This document shows positions 49,372 through 59,690 of a stretch of 64,000 bases of DNA, piece by piece. Under the pieces are notes generated by a model. That model saw only the letters and a program-made list of their open reading frames with translations. It made no database searches and was not told the DNA's origin. The stretch covers positions 124,001 through 188,000 of the forward strand of contig CAWARA010000033.1 in NCBI GenBank assembly GCA_963784195.1. The letters run 5' to 3'. Positions within the stretch are counted from its first letter, which is position 1; every line of letters starts with the position of its first letter. A program made the position numbers and the translations under genes. Source of the stretch: CAVQAH01 sp963784195 (GTDB lineage: Bacteria > Acidobacteriota > Vicinamibacteria > Vicinamibacterales > 2-12-FULL-66-21).

Positions 49372-49606
49372 GACGTCCCTCCAATCGGTCGTTAGAAGCT
49401 CCTGATTGCGAATACGGCAAACGGTCGCCATCGCCGCCACGGCTGCGCCATCACCCGGCCTGGACGGCCGGTGTTCCTGTCTCGGGCGCAAGCTCGACCA
49501 TCCCTTCGGGCGCATGGCGGGTTTCAAATGCGGTTGCCGTATTCCCAATCGACGGTGCCCACCAACGCGCTCGACGAACGAGAACGCCCGGCGAAAGGGG
49601 GAAGTC

Positions 49607-52234
49607 GTGCGGAGATTTCATCTTTCGGTTCTGGCAATCACGCTCGCGCCGTCCCTGGCGTCCGCGCAGGGAATCGTCAACTTCGACAGTCTGGTCACGA
49701 CCGGGCCGGGTCAGGGAGGGAAGCTGGCCGTCTACTCGAATTTCGCCGCGCAGGGGGTGACGTTCAACGGTCCGGTAGCCATCGATTATTCCAAGGGGCT
49801 GCCGATTCCGGGACTCGCCCACTCGGGCACCATTGGCATCGAGCAGTGCTACGGCAAGGAATTCTGCACGACACCCATCGAAATGCGCTTCACGACCGGG
49901 CAGGCGATGGTGAAGTTCTGGGCTGGTACATCGCTGCCGATCGACACCTATCGCATAGTGCTCGCCCGCGCCTACGACGCCAATGACAACCTGGTCGCCG
50001 CCCGCCAGACCGCCTTCGGCCAGAGCAAGACGCCGGGGCCGATTCGCAACCTCGTGCAGTTCTCGATGCCCTCGCCGATCATCCGGCGGGTGAGCGTGTC
50101 CTATCAGCCGACCAAGCTCTACACGAACGGCCTGGCGATCGACGACGTCGAGTTCTCGGCGGTGGGTCCGCCGCCTCCGTGCCCGGCGAGTGCCATACCG
50201 GTTGTGACGCTGTACAGACCGGGCGCCGGACACACCGCCCAACAGAACCGTTTCGAGCTCGATGGCTTGATCGACCCGCGCGGTGCGGCGCTGACCGCGG
50301 CGTCGGTTCGAGCGACCAGTCCATCAGGCAGCACGCAGACGCTCAACCTGCTGGGCGGACTGATCAAGACGGCAGGCGGCCGGTTCGGTCCAACGCTGAT
50401 CTACAACCTGCTTTTCCCGGGAACCAACGCGATCGTCGTGTCGGTGACCAACTGCCGCGGCACCGCGACCGCGAGCCGCAGCCTCACCTATGCGCCGATC
50501 GCCACCACGGCACGGTTTCAGCTCCAGCACCTCGAAGTCACGCAGGCCACACAGACCATGCTTGGCAGCGTGGTCCTGATCGCGCGCAAGCCGACCGTGG
50601 TCCGAGCCTATCTTCGTGTGACCGGGCAGAGCACGCCGATCGCGCTGGTCGGCGGCATCCTGACCGCCCGGCGGGAAGACGGCGCCGCCCTGCCCGGTCC
50701 GGCGAGCATCGCCTCGATGAACGCCATCGGCGTCGACACGAGCGACGCGATCGAGCCGAAACGGCTGGATCTGGACCGCAGTCTGAACTTTCAGGTTCCA
50801 GTCGAATGGCTCAGCGCCGGCCGCATCCATTTCGAGATCGCCGCCCTGAACATCGGCGGCGAGCAGTCCACCGTTCCCTGCGACGGCTGTGACAACCGTT
50901 CGGCCGATGGGTTCCCAGCGTTCGTCTCGCTCACGAGGACCCGCCGCCTGAGCGTCGTGCTGGCGCCATACACCTACGCGCCCCCCGGCATGCCAGTGAA
51001 GACGCCCGATCTCACGTGGACGCCAAACGGCGCCCTCGAGTGGGTCAACAACGTGTACCCCCTGCCCGGGCACTATCCGTACAACGACGAGGGAATCAAC
51101 CTGATCGCCATCCTTCCGGTCGCCACGACGACTCGCGATCTGGACGACGCTGACGAGAGGTCGGAGTTTCTGGACCACTTGAAGAGCCGGCGTTTCCTGA
51201 TGATGTACGCCAACCCGAACCTTCCGGATGACCTGCACCTGCTGGGGATCGTCCCGTGCGACTGCGGCGGGCGCGGTCAGCGCCCTGGTCACACAGCGTT
51301 CGCGCAGACCCACGCCGCCGAAGACGGCGAGCCGTTGTCGTTCATGCGCTACGCGAAGACCTGGGCGCACGAACTGGCCCATAACCTTGGCCGGAAGCAC
51401 GCCGGCGCCGACCCGGACGAGAAGGATGTCGACGAGAACTTCCCGTATGAGAACGGCGGCCTCGGCGAACCTGGACTTGCCGTCATCACCGAGTGGTGGA
51501 ATGGATCGCCGTTCGTGATCGATCCGGCCGACCGCATCGACTTCATGGGATACGGGCCGCGACGCTGGGTCTCACCTTACACCTATGAGGCGCTCTATCG
51601 CCGCCTGAAGCCGGCGGTTCGGCTCACGCAGGCGACGCTCGAGGAAAAGGTGGCGGTCTCCGGGCGAATCGATCCCAACCTCGCCGTCAGCCTCTCCCCT
51701 GGCCATCGGCTGAGGGCGGCCGCGGAAGGGGGGCACGCCGGGGAGTTCGCGGTGCAACTCCTCGATGCGAGCGGCAACGTCCTGCACACACACCGCTTCG
51801 ATCCGGCGATCGAAGACGACCCGTCGGAGAGTCGAAGCTTCGTCGAGCTGGTGGCGTGGCGCACCGGCACGCGACGAATCGTCGTGGAGCGGCAAGGGGT
51901 CGTGCTGGCGACGCGGAGCGTGAGCGCGACCACGCCGAGCGTGTCCATCCTCTCGGCTGGTGTGGGCGACGTTGGCGGCGGCGACCTGTTCGTCTCGTGG
52001 TCCGGCAGCGACGCCGACCACGATGCGCTCAGCTACTCGGTGTTCGTCAATCCGGGAACAGGCGTGTGGGTGCCGGTCGCGGCGAATGTCACCGAGACGA
52101 TGCTCGCGCTGAACACGTCGACGCTGCCGGCGACGAGTCAGGCGCAGGTCCGGGTCCTGGTCAGCGACGGCGTTCACTCCAGCGAAGCGGTCAGCGCCGC
52201 GTTCACGATTCCTGCAAAGGCAGGCGGCCGCTGA
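49607..52234 (+). CDS. Secreted metzincin-type zinc metalloprotease with Ig-like C-terminal domain
   Basis: 875 residues from the GTG at 49607, preceded by AAAGGGGGA and followed by a signal peptide (LSVLAITLAPSLASAQ). The N-terminal part contains a beta domain (VNFDSLVTTGPGQGG) and further beta regions. The protease core has HELAHNLGRKH at about residue 588, an exact HEXXHXXGXXH metzincin motif with a Met-turn candidate in DFMGYGPRRW. A C-terminal beta-sandwich (SWSGSDADHDALSYSVFVN) may bind substrate or cells. It should be exported and degrade extracellular protein. The in-frame ATG at 49406 would add a non-conserved stretch and is rejected. Confidence 0.88.
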   Translation: MRRFHLSVLAITLAPSLASAQGIVNFDSLVTTGPGQGGKLAVYSNFAAQGVTFNGPVAIDYSKGLPIPGLAHSGTIGIEQCYGKEFCTTPIEMRFTTGQAMVKFWAGTSLPIDTYRIVLARAYDANDNLVAARQTAFGQSKTPGPIRNLVQFSMPSPIIRRVSVSYQPTKLYTNGLAIDDVEFSAVGPPPPCPASAIPVVTLYRPGAGHTAQQNRFELDGLIDPRGAALTAASVRATSPSGSTQTLNLLGGLIKTAGGRFGPTLIYNLLFPGTNAIVVSVTNCRGTATASRSLTYAPIATTARFQLQHLEVTQATQTMLGSVVLIARKPTVVRAYLRVTGQSTPIALVGGILTARREDGAALPGPASIASMNAIGVDTSDAIEPKRLDLDRSLNFQVPVEWLSAGRIHFEIAALNIGGEQSTVPCDGCDNRSADGFPAFVSLTRTRRLSVVLAPYTYAPPGMPVKTPDLTWTPNGALEWVNNVYPLPGHYPYNDEGINLIAILPVATTTRDLDDADERSEFLDHLKSRRFLMMYANPNLPDDLHLLGIVPCDCGGRGQRPGHTAFAQTHAAEDGEPLSFMRYAKTWAHELAHNLGRKHAGADPDEKDVDENFPYENGGLGEPGLAVITEWWNGSPFVIDPADRIDFMGYGPRRWVSPYTYEALYRRLKPAVRLTQATLEEKVAVSGRIDPNLAVSLSPGHRLRAAAEGGHAGEFAVQLLDASGNVLHTHRFDPAIEDDPSESRSFVELVAWRTGTRRIVVERQGVVLATRSVSATTPSVSILSAGVGDVGGGDLFVSWSGSDADHDALSYSVFVNPGTGVWVPVAANVTETMLALNTSTLPATSQAQVRVLVSDGVHSSEAVSAAFTIPAKAGGR

Positions 52235-52288
52235 GCTCGCGATCCAGCGTCAGAAGGACGTGCACCGGGCGACGAAGAGAGGAAAGTC

Positions 52289-52935
52289 ATGCTCAGGCTG
52301 CCCTTCGCGTCTGCCTCCAAGACGGTTGGAACCAACAGCCATCCTGGATTGTCCGACTTATTCAACTGTTACCTGAAGAGCCGGAGACCGTTAGCATTCT
52401 GGAACGACTCCGAGAGACTCGCGCGCTCACAATCCCGGTTAACGAGAAAGCCCGTCAGCCGAGGCAGCCTCAGGCTGTCTTTATTTGTTACCGACGACAG
52501 TCGGCAGCAAGCGAAGCAAGGTTGCTTAGGGAACGCGTCGGAAAGCGTATCGGTATGCGACGAGTGTTTATGGACGCTGATTCAATTGGGGGAGGCATCG
52601 ATTTCGTCAGTGCAGTTAAAGAGGCGATATTGAAATCGGATGTGCTCATAGCCGTCATTGATCGCGCTTGGACATCCATCACTGATGTGAACGGTCGAAA
52701 GAGGTTGGACGATGCGGATGATTTTGTGAGGGTCGAACTTGAAACCGCCCTCACCAACGCAGTGCCGATTGTTCCCGTCACGGTTCGAGGCGCGACAATG
52801 CCAACGGCGCTCGAGTTGCCTGACACACTGAAACCTCAAGCACGACTTGACGCCATTGATATTTCGGACTCGAGATGGACGCATGATACTGGACGAGTGC
52901 TCCGCGCACTGCGGAGCTTTGCGGAGCGCCGGTGA
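52289..52935 (+). CDS. TIR-domain protein, start unresolved
   Basis: The TIR domain is in frame 1: AVFICYRRQSAASEARLL, RRVFMDADSIGGGIDF, DVLIAVIDRAWTSI, then DDADDFVRVELETAL, whose Glu matches the catalytic Glu of NAD-cleaving TIR domains. Frame 1 has no ATG, GTG or TTG between the protease and the domain. The ATG at 52289, behind GAGAGGAAAG, is in frame 2, so a frameshift around 52300-52440 is likely. About 165 residues are readable. Base composition is clearly less GC-rich than the flanking genes, which suggests transfer. Possible NADase or signalling effector. Confidence 0.75.
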
Positions 52936-53102
52936 GCAGAGGCAGAGTCCACAACCGCCGTCGCCCGGCGTCTCGTCCCTCGGAGACGCGGTCCTTCGCA
53001 ACTACGTTGGCACGGTCGGCGAGGGGAATTCCACACGACCTCGGCTCGCCCATTGACTGCAAGGAAAAGCGTCCCGGGGGCGCAAGTGTGAGAGGCGCTG
53101 GC

Positions 53103-53546
53103 CTACGAGCCGCTGCCTGCGGGCCTCATCACCCGATCCAACTCCTTGATCAATCGCTCTACACCGGTTCGCCAGAACTCCGGCGCGAGCTTGATCCCGT
53201 TATAAAACACAAGGTCCCGGATGTTCTCTGGCAGATCAGTGGGACGCGGCATTGAGGCGTTCTGCACCAGCACGGGGATGACGGGAATGCGCCGCTGTAG
53301 GGCTGCCGCAATCTCGACACGAACCAAATCCTCTTGAATGTCCAGGCGGCGCCGACCCTGTTTGTCGGCTGAGGTCAACCAGCGGCGGCCGATGACAACA
53401 ATGACCGCGTTGCAACTGGCGATCTCACTCGTGACGTGCTCAACGAAATCAGTGCCCAGTGGCACACTATCGATGTCCATGAACACGCGGCTATCGCCGT
53501 AGGCGTTCGCAAGATTGTCATGGAGCCGCCCCGCCGCGTCAGATTG
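53103..53546 (-). pseudogene. TIR-domain protein fragment, convergent with the first
   Basis: Reads AGRLHDNLANAYGDSRVFMD, IDSVPLGTDFVEHVTSEIAS, VIVVIGRRWLTSADKQGRRR and EDLVRVEIAAAL, a TIR domain with the putative catalytic Glu. The expected opening strand (FISYRR) is missing or out of frame upstream of 53546, so the gene is truncated or frameshifted at the 5' end. The ATG at 53486 would omit the first third of the domain. It points towards the other TIR gene, with about 170 bases between the two stops. Confidence 0.7.
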
Positions 53547-53814
53547 ACGTGTCGTCGGCCTCGGCAGTGAACGAGCGCCGGCCGGTCTTCACGCAGACCC
53601 CTCCGCGCTGTTCCGCCAAGCCAAAACACGAACCGGTCACCCTCCGCCAGCTCGCGGACGTCAGACAGCCGATGACACGTGGCGAACGCGTCCGAACTTA
53701 CTCGGGCGGGTCCTGAGGGCCTCCAGCAGAACGCAGAAGATATCTCGCCGTCCGACCCGAGCGACTGACGCAGCGAGCGACTGACGCAACATGCGAGCTG
53801 ATCTCGAGCGCACC
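53547..53814. other. Degenerate region upstream of the second TIR fragment
   Basis: Open minus-strand frames here show no family resemblance. It may contain the decayed 5' part of the TIR gene. Confidence 0.35.
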
Positions 53815-54504
53815 TCAATAGACGATGATCGAAAACGGCCGATCGGTAAGGATCAAGCTGTCGGTGTCGGCCGGCTTCTCATCGACGATCGAGAGCATCA
53901 CGTCGACGCCGTTCGGGAAGTTGAAGCTTGCCACTTCATAGTTCGCGGCTACGGCCTCCTTGCAGCACCGGTTCTGCACCGATATCGCAACAGCTCGGGT
54001 TCTCACGTCGAATCCCAAACCGACGAAGTAGTGCCCTCCACCCGAGTACTTACCGACGCTGAACCCGCAGGGAACCGTCGTCGAGCCGGTCGCGCCGTTG
54101 AAGCATGACTGGATCGTCGCGTCGCCATTGATCTTGAGGACTGCAATCGGCGCGCCGGATCCTGGAGGTCCAGCCGGACCCTGAGGGCCCTGAGGCCCCG
54201 GAGGTCCCTGGAATCCCTGCACACCTTGCGGTCCAGCCGGGCCCATCGGCCCGACTGGCCCGATGGGACCCTGAGGCCCGATTTGGTTCCAGTGCACGGG
54301 GATTTCATTATTGACATCGCAGCTGTCGCGTGCGGTATCGATCACGCGCAGGGAACCTCCGGATTTCTTATAGCACCCGCTGATGACGCCGTTAGGCGCA
54401 GGGATGCTCGCGAAGATCGCTGCGCCACCGGCCAGCGCGACCGCTAGGGCCGCTGCCGGCATCGCTCGCCACACTCTCTGTTGGACGCGCTTATCGACAC
54501 TCAT
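53815..54504 (-). CDS. Exported collagen-like protein
   Basis: 229 residues from the ATG at 54504 (GAGGAG upstream). A signal or membrane segment (MPAAALAVALAGGAAIFASI) is followed by the Cys-containing region ISGCYKKSGGSLRVID. About 15 Gly-X-Y triplets follow (GPQGPIGPVGPMGPAGPQG and onwards), then a beta-rich C-terminal domain containing four or more Cys. The SGCYKKSGGSLRVI motif before the collagen stretch is a common arrangement in actinobacterial and acidobacterial exported proteins. Its role is likely structural or adhesive at the cell surface. Confidence 0.85.
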   Translation of the reverse strand: MSVDKRVQQRVWRAMPAAALAVALAGGAAIFASIPAPNGVISGCYKKSGGSLRVIDTARDSCDVNNEIPVHWNQIGPQGPIGPVGPMGPAGPQGVQGFQGPPGPQGPQGPAGPPGSGAPIAVLKINGDATIQSCFNGATGSTTVPCGFSVGKYSGGGHYFVGLGFDVRTRAVAISVQNRCCKEAVAANYEVASFNFPNGVDVMLSIVDEKPADTDSLILTDRPFSIIVY

Positions 54505-54961
54505 GCTGACTCCTCGAGCAAGAAAAGCTACAGGATTCCTCGGCAGTGCCGATTTATCCACGGCGACCCAGCCGCGCGTAACTACCTTGAGAGGTAGGTG
54601 CTGAATGTGTGCCGCATGACAAACCCACATCTCCGAGCGGGTCCGCTCGGGCAATTGTGGTCGTACGATCGCATCGGAATCGTCGATGAGCCGTCTAGGC
54701 GCCCATGCACAACCCATCTGCGCGCCGCCGGCCGCGCCTGCCAGGCGCTCGGCCACTAGGTCGACGAGATCGGCTGGCCGGTCCCGGCGCAAGTCAACAA
54801 CGACTGCTGAAGCCGGCGACGCTGACCTACATCAGCCAGCGGTTTCATTTTCGGAGTGGAGCTGCCTCCGTGCCACCTCGGGCCGGCTGGTGGAGGCGGT
54901 TGGAAGGCTGAAGTGAGACCGGCGCAGGCGAACTAATAGCTGAGGTAGCGACCGCGGGTGG
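54505..54961. other. Intergenic, no gene recognised
   Basis: Upstream region of the collagen-like gene and downstream region of a small minus-strand gene. Short plus-strand frames at 54686-54916 are Arg/Ala-rich shadows without family features. Confidence 0.4.
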
Positions 54962-55141
54962 CTATATCGAGGGAAGTACACGCTCGACGCGGTTGATCAG
55001 CTTATCCACAGAAAATCGCGCCATATTGAGATCAACGATGGCATCCGGGTCGAGCTCATGTTTCCCCTCGTCCGACGCTAGTTGGTTCAGCCGACTGCTG
55101 ATTTCTTTGAGCGACGCGAGAAGAGCGGCGGGGTCCTTCAT
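54962..55141 (-). CDS. Small hypothetical helical protein (59 residues)
   Basis: From the ATG at 55141 it reads MKDPAALLASLKEISSRLNQ, then an acidic stretch (ASDEGKHELDPDAIVDLN) and a second helix (ARFSVDKLINRVERVL). Amphipathic helices suggest a small helical bundle. Family not recognised. The frame is open further upstream, but those residues look non-native. Confidence 0.5.
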   Translation of the reverse strand: MKDPAALLASLKEISSRLNQLASDEGKHELDPDAIVDLNMARFSVDKLINRVERVLPSI

Positions 55142-55304
55142 AGGCCTCCCAGATCGAGCGATCAAGAGCTGGACCCCTTTGGGTGCAAACACTGTGACAT
55201 GGCTAGGGCTCGAGGCCTCGGCCCCAGCAGTGTCCGCCAGTCCACTTCGCCGACCGCGAGAAGGTCAATTCTTCCTGCTGCGGCACCGACACGCGATCCG
55301 CGGT

Positions 55305-55877
55305 TTAACGATTTCCCGTTGTGCGTCTCCGTGAGGCCGCCGCTCCTGCCCGCTTCTTCACGCCGCCGGATGACTTTGGTCGGGAACCCGAAGGTTTCTT
55401 CGCTGCGCCGCTGGACGCCTTCTTTCCACCTGATGCGGCAGACTTCCTGGCGGTGGCCCGAGACAGCTTTTTCGCGGCTGTTTTCGATCGTGTCTTCGTG
55501 TTCGTGCCTCGCGTCTTCGTGCTAGATGCGGATCGCTTCTTCGCGGTAGACACTCCTTTCCGCGAGCGGGCTGTGGCGGCCGGCCTGCGCGCTGGCGCTG
55601 CAGCACGGCGACTCGACGCGGCCTCGTTGCCAGGCTCGGGGGGCGTCGCGCCACTCGAACCGCTCTCCTGCCGCGCGCTCGCGACGGACGGCGCGCTCGG
55701 AAATGTCGACGGGTCGGCTGGCAAGGTCCCGGCAGGAACTGCCTGGCGCATCTCGAACCGCTCACGTACGAGGCTCTCCGCGAGCTTCTGCTTGTTGCGC
55801 GTCTGGAGGATATCCTCGCCCTGCCGCTCGCGGCCGGCCACCTTGTAGTGATTCGGGTTGACGTTGTGCTTGCTCAT
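55305..55877 (-). CDS. Histone-H1-like Lys/Ala/Arg-rich basic protein
   Basis: 190 residues from the ATG at 55877. A short conserved-looking head, NVNPNHYKVAGRERQGEDIL, is followed by a low-complexity Ala/Pro/Ser linker and a tail of Lys, Ala, Ser, Arg and Thr (KTRSKTAAKKLSRATARKSA). The tail resembles eukaryotic histone H1 and bacterial H1-like nucleoid proteins, so binding to DNA or RNA is likely. The head may be a separate small domain found in Acidobacteria. Confidence 0.75.
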   Translation of the reverse strand: MSKHNVNPNHYKVAGRERQGEDILQTRNKQKLAESLVRERFEMRQAVPAGTLPADPSTFPSAPSVASARQESGSSGATPPEPGNEAASSRRAAAPARRPAATARSRKGVSTAKKRSASSTKTRGTNTKTRSKTAAKKLSRATARKSAASGGKKASSGAAKKPSGSRPKSSGGVKKRAGAAASRRRTTGNR

Positions 55878-56112
55878 CCCGGTCGGCGGTGCATGACCTG
55901 CGCCACGCGAACTCATCTGGCAGGGGTGAGTTGTGCTGCTCTTATGACGCAAGCGGTCCACCGCCGCACCCCAGTTTTATTGGCTTTTTCTCTCAGGCTC
56001 CCGTCGGTGACTACTTACGGGGCGGTGGCGAGAGCGTGCGAGGATGGGCAGAAGGGGCGGCAGGCCAGAGCTCAGCGGGAGGGCAGCACGCATAAGAGGC
56101 GGCTCCCCTGGC

Positions 56113-56118
56113 TATAAT
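56113..56118 (+). promoter_or_regulatory. Putative -10 TATAAT of the kinase stub
   Basis: TATAAT ends 16 bases before the ATG at 56134. The same hexamer and spacing precede the kinase at 58615, so the two upstream regions look homologous. Confidence 0.5.
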
Positions 56119-56133
56119 CCCCGCACCCCGAAA

Positions 56134-56190
56134 ATGACCCTCGCACCTGGCACGCGGATCGGCCCTTACGAGATCGTCTCAATCGTCAGA
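56134..56190 (+). pseudogene. Ser/Thr kinase 5' stub
   Basis: ATG then TLAPGTRIGPYEIVSIV, equivalent to SLALGTRFGAYEIVSQI at 58615. The homology ends before the glycine loop; the sequence then has no kinase features and runs into the 3' region of the convergent gene. Only the first ~18 codons remain. Confidence 0.65.
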
Positions 56191-56369
56191 AGGGCTGAGG
56201 CAGAGCTCAGCTGTGCGGAGCGCCACGCGTGCGCCACTCGTGCTGCGTCTAATCTCCTTCCCAACGACTCCTGCGAGTGGCTCACTGGATCGCAGGTCGT
56301 AAGTTCCGGGCGCGATGTTCTTTTCCTGACAATCAGCTTCGAAAACCAAGCTGAGACCGGACCGTTCCG

Positions 56370-58100
56370 TTATCGCTCCGGGGATCCCCTGAGTAGCAGA
56401 CGGAGAGTGACCGGCTGTGCGTCGCGAATGACAAATGACGTCGCGCGTTGTGCCTGGAAGGCGAAGTACTCCCGACCAACATTGGTTAATTCGGCCTCGT
56501 CCCGATCCAGGGCCATGGCCAAGTAGGATCCCGGGAGCAGGCCATCCATCTCGAATATTCCATCCGTGCCTGCATACACCACTTTCGTCGTGGTAAGCCG
56601 CGGGTCCCATCGTTGCTCATCCTGACTGAACACCACGACGGCCGCGTCCGTCGGCTGGCTGCCTCCGATCGTCACCGTTCCACTGACTGTGGCGACCTTG
56701 TCGGTAAGAGCGATACGCAGCTCCGAGCCATCCTCCACAAACTCGGTGACTCTGTCCGTAATCTCGCGTTCACCGTAAAAGATATCCTTCACATACCAAC
56801 CTTTCAGACCGTCCACTCTCACCAGGGTGGGACCGTAGAGGCCAGCGAGGACGAATGATCCGTCAGGTTCTGGGTGCACCATGAACGCATTCGCGGCGCC
56901 GGTTCGCCCGGCTACAACGCGAATCTCGGCGCGGGACATCGATGTTGGCGGTGTCCCGTCGAACAGCAGCTTCCCACGAACGGTCGCGGCACTACGCAGG
57001 CTGAGCACCAGCTCTTCGTTGTGGTCGACGAGCGCCACACGCCTCGAGACGAACTCGCGAACGCCGCCTCCGAAGCGATACCCGGTGATCTTGTACTCTC
57101 CCTCCGGAATGCCGCTCATGGCAAAGGTGCCGTCGGAACTCGTGGAAACGCTCTGTTGGATACCCGCCAAAGAGGCGTCGGGCATGGAGGGTTCGGGGCT
57201 CAACTGCAGCTTGAGTTGAGGCACGGGAGTTCCCGAGCCATCGAGTACCACTCCCGTCACCTTGAACAGGCGTGCCCGCAGTAACCGGAGTTCGATCGGC
57301 CCGTGGACCTCTCCGTCGACTAACCGAATCGGCCGCGCTTCAGAGGTTGACCGACCTTCGGGAAAGAGCGTCGGCACATACCCCTGCCGCGGTGCGGGTT
57401 TTTCTCGTGCACTATTTGGATCTGGCGGCATCGCCAATGTGGTTTCGAAGTCGCTTCCTGGACGCGCCCCGAGTAAATACTCGCCGGCGCGCAGTCCAAA
57501 CACTCGGAAACTCCCGGTGTCGTCTGTCCGCCAGGCTGGCCCTGCCGAGCGTCCGAGCCGGCCGCCCGGCAACACGGCAAACGGGAACACGAATGCGTTG
57601 GCCACCGGGCCGCCGTCATCACCAACGACGCGGCCCGTAATGACCGCCGCCCGCGGAAGCCGCACCACAATCTCTCTCTGCAGCTGCCGCCCATCAACGG
57701 CCAGGAGCGAAGCCCCGTCAACCCACGGGTCTGGATATCGGGTGCGCACGTACTGCGCGAAGGTCGCTCCCGGAGTAATCTCAAGGCGATAATGCCCCGG
57801 CGCGACGCCGGCGAACTCGAACCGGCCGCGCTCATCCAGGTACGCCTGGTGCACGTATACGGGTCCGCGGCGGGGAAAGCCGGCGGGTGGCACCGTGCCC
57901 CCTCCGGCGATCAGGCCGACCATCCCGTCGCGGATCGGTAATCCCGTGTCCGCCCCGACAACGGTACCTCGAACGACGGCGACGTCGCCGACGGAGAACG
58001 CAGGCAGCGACTGCTGCATGGTGAGCGGCAGCGCGGTTGGAAACGCACCGACGACAAACAGACTCAAGACCAGAGAAACTGATAACTGCGCGATTGCCAT
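56370..58100 (-). CDS. Secreted protein with carboxypeptidase-regulatory-like domains
   Basis: 576 residues with a signal peptide (LSVSLVLSLFVVGAFPTALP). It has repeated CarboxypepD_reg-like beta-sandwiches: VRGTVVGADTGLPIRDG with GRFEFAGVAPGHYRLEI, ITGRVVGDDGGPVANAFV with GSFRVFGLRAGEYLLG, TGVVLDGSGTPVPQLKL with GTFAMSGIPEGEYKITG, and a later SGTVTIGGSQPTDAA. Such proteins are abundant in Acidobacteria and probably sit in the envelope. No enzyme active site is visible. The gene is complete and is flanked by two related kinase starts. Confidence 0.85.
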   Translation of the reverse strand: MAIAQLSVSLVLSLFVVGAFPTALPLTMQQSLPAFSVGDVAVVRGTVVGADTGLPIRDGMVGLIAGGGTVPPAGFPRRGPVYVHQAYLDERGRFEFAGVAPGHYRLEITPGATFAQYVRTRYPDPWVDGASLLAVDGRQLQREIVVRLPRAAVITGRVVGDDGGPVANAFVFPFAVLPGGRLGRSAGPAWRTDDTGSFRVFGLRAGEYLLGARPGSDFETTLAMPPDPNSAREKPAPRQGYVPTLFPEGRSTSEARPIRLVDGEVHGPIELRLLRARLFKVTGVVLDGSGTPVPQLKLQLSPEPSMPDASLAGIQQSVSTSSDGTFAMSGIPEGEYKITGYRFGGGVREFVSRRVALVDHNEELVLSLRSAATVRGKLLFDGTPPTSMSRAEIRVVAGRTGAANAFMVHPEPDGSFVLAGLYGPTLVRVDGLKGWYVKDIFYGEREITDRVTEFVEDGSELRIALTDKVATVSGTVTIGGSQPTDAAVVVFSQDEQRWDPRLTTTKVVYAGTDGIFEMDGLLPGSYLAMALDRDEAELTNVGREYFAFQAQRATSFVIRDAQPVTLRLLLRGSPER

Positions 58101-58593
58101 AGTTACCCTCGGCGAGAGTCGATGGAGATTCGGCTCCGAATTCCAATATCACAGAACGCACCCGCTTGACGCCAGGTGGTATGACCGCTTCGTGTCCGTC
58201 CTCCAATCCTCGCACTGGCCGTCGCCCTCCGACGTTCTCGCGCATCCGTATGACGAGTGCTCTTCGCCGGGAGACGGTCAGGGGCTACCTGAAAACCGCG
58301 GATTCGCGTGGTGGCCGGGGCAGCAAACCAGACATCGACAACGCGACGTGTCCATGGCCGTGCTCGAATCGCACGTCACATGGCAGGGTCATTAGCTCGG
58401 TGCCGTCCGGCTAATCCGGGGGAGGAGCTACCTGGCTACCCTCCCGTAGCGCCCCTCAACGACGCAATCCGTCCATCGGCCGGCTCCCTCCGGTTGACCC
58501 CGTGGGGCGCTGGAGGGAGCGTGGGCGCATAGGACGAGGGCGCTGACCGACCTCAGCCGTGGCCACAGTGTCCGGCTTCGTTTGGCGCTTCGT
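58101..58593. other. Divergent intergenic region, no gene recognised
   Basis: Separates the carboxypeptidase-regulatory-like gene from the kinase. No coding frame looks real and no riboswitch could be named. It contains a partial REP-like TGTCCGGCTTCG at about 58569-58580. Confidence 0.4.
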
Positions 58594-58599
58594 TATAAT
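58594..58599 (+). promoter_or_regulatory. Putative -10 TATAAT of the kinase at 58615
   Basis: TATAAT ends 16 bases before the ATG. Transcription would begin about 8 bases before the start codon, leaving almost no leader and no Shine-Dalgarno sequence. No -35 could be fixed. Confidence 0.5.
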
Positions 58600-58614
58600 C
58601 CCGCCATCGCTGCA

Positions 58615-59686
<1,072 letters not shown>

Positions 59687-59690
<4 letters not shown>

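Noticed and set aside
49406..49606. N-terminal extension of the metzincin gene
   Set aside because: The frame is open but the residues are not protein-like. The signal peptide and ribosome-binding sequence point to the GTG at 49607.
54686..54916. Small plus-strand ORFs as transposase remnants
   Set aside because: Arg/Ala-rich composition only; no catalytic or zinc motif to support it.
58101..58593. Riboswitch or structured RNA in the long intergenic region
   Set aside because: Some short complementary stretches exist, but no known aptamer core could be matched by eye.
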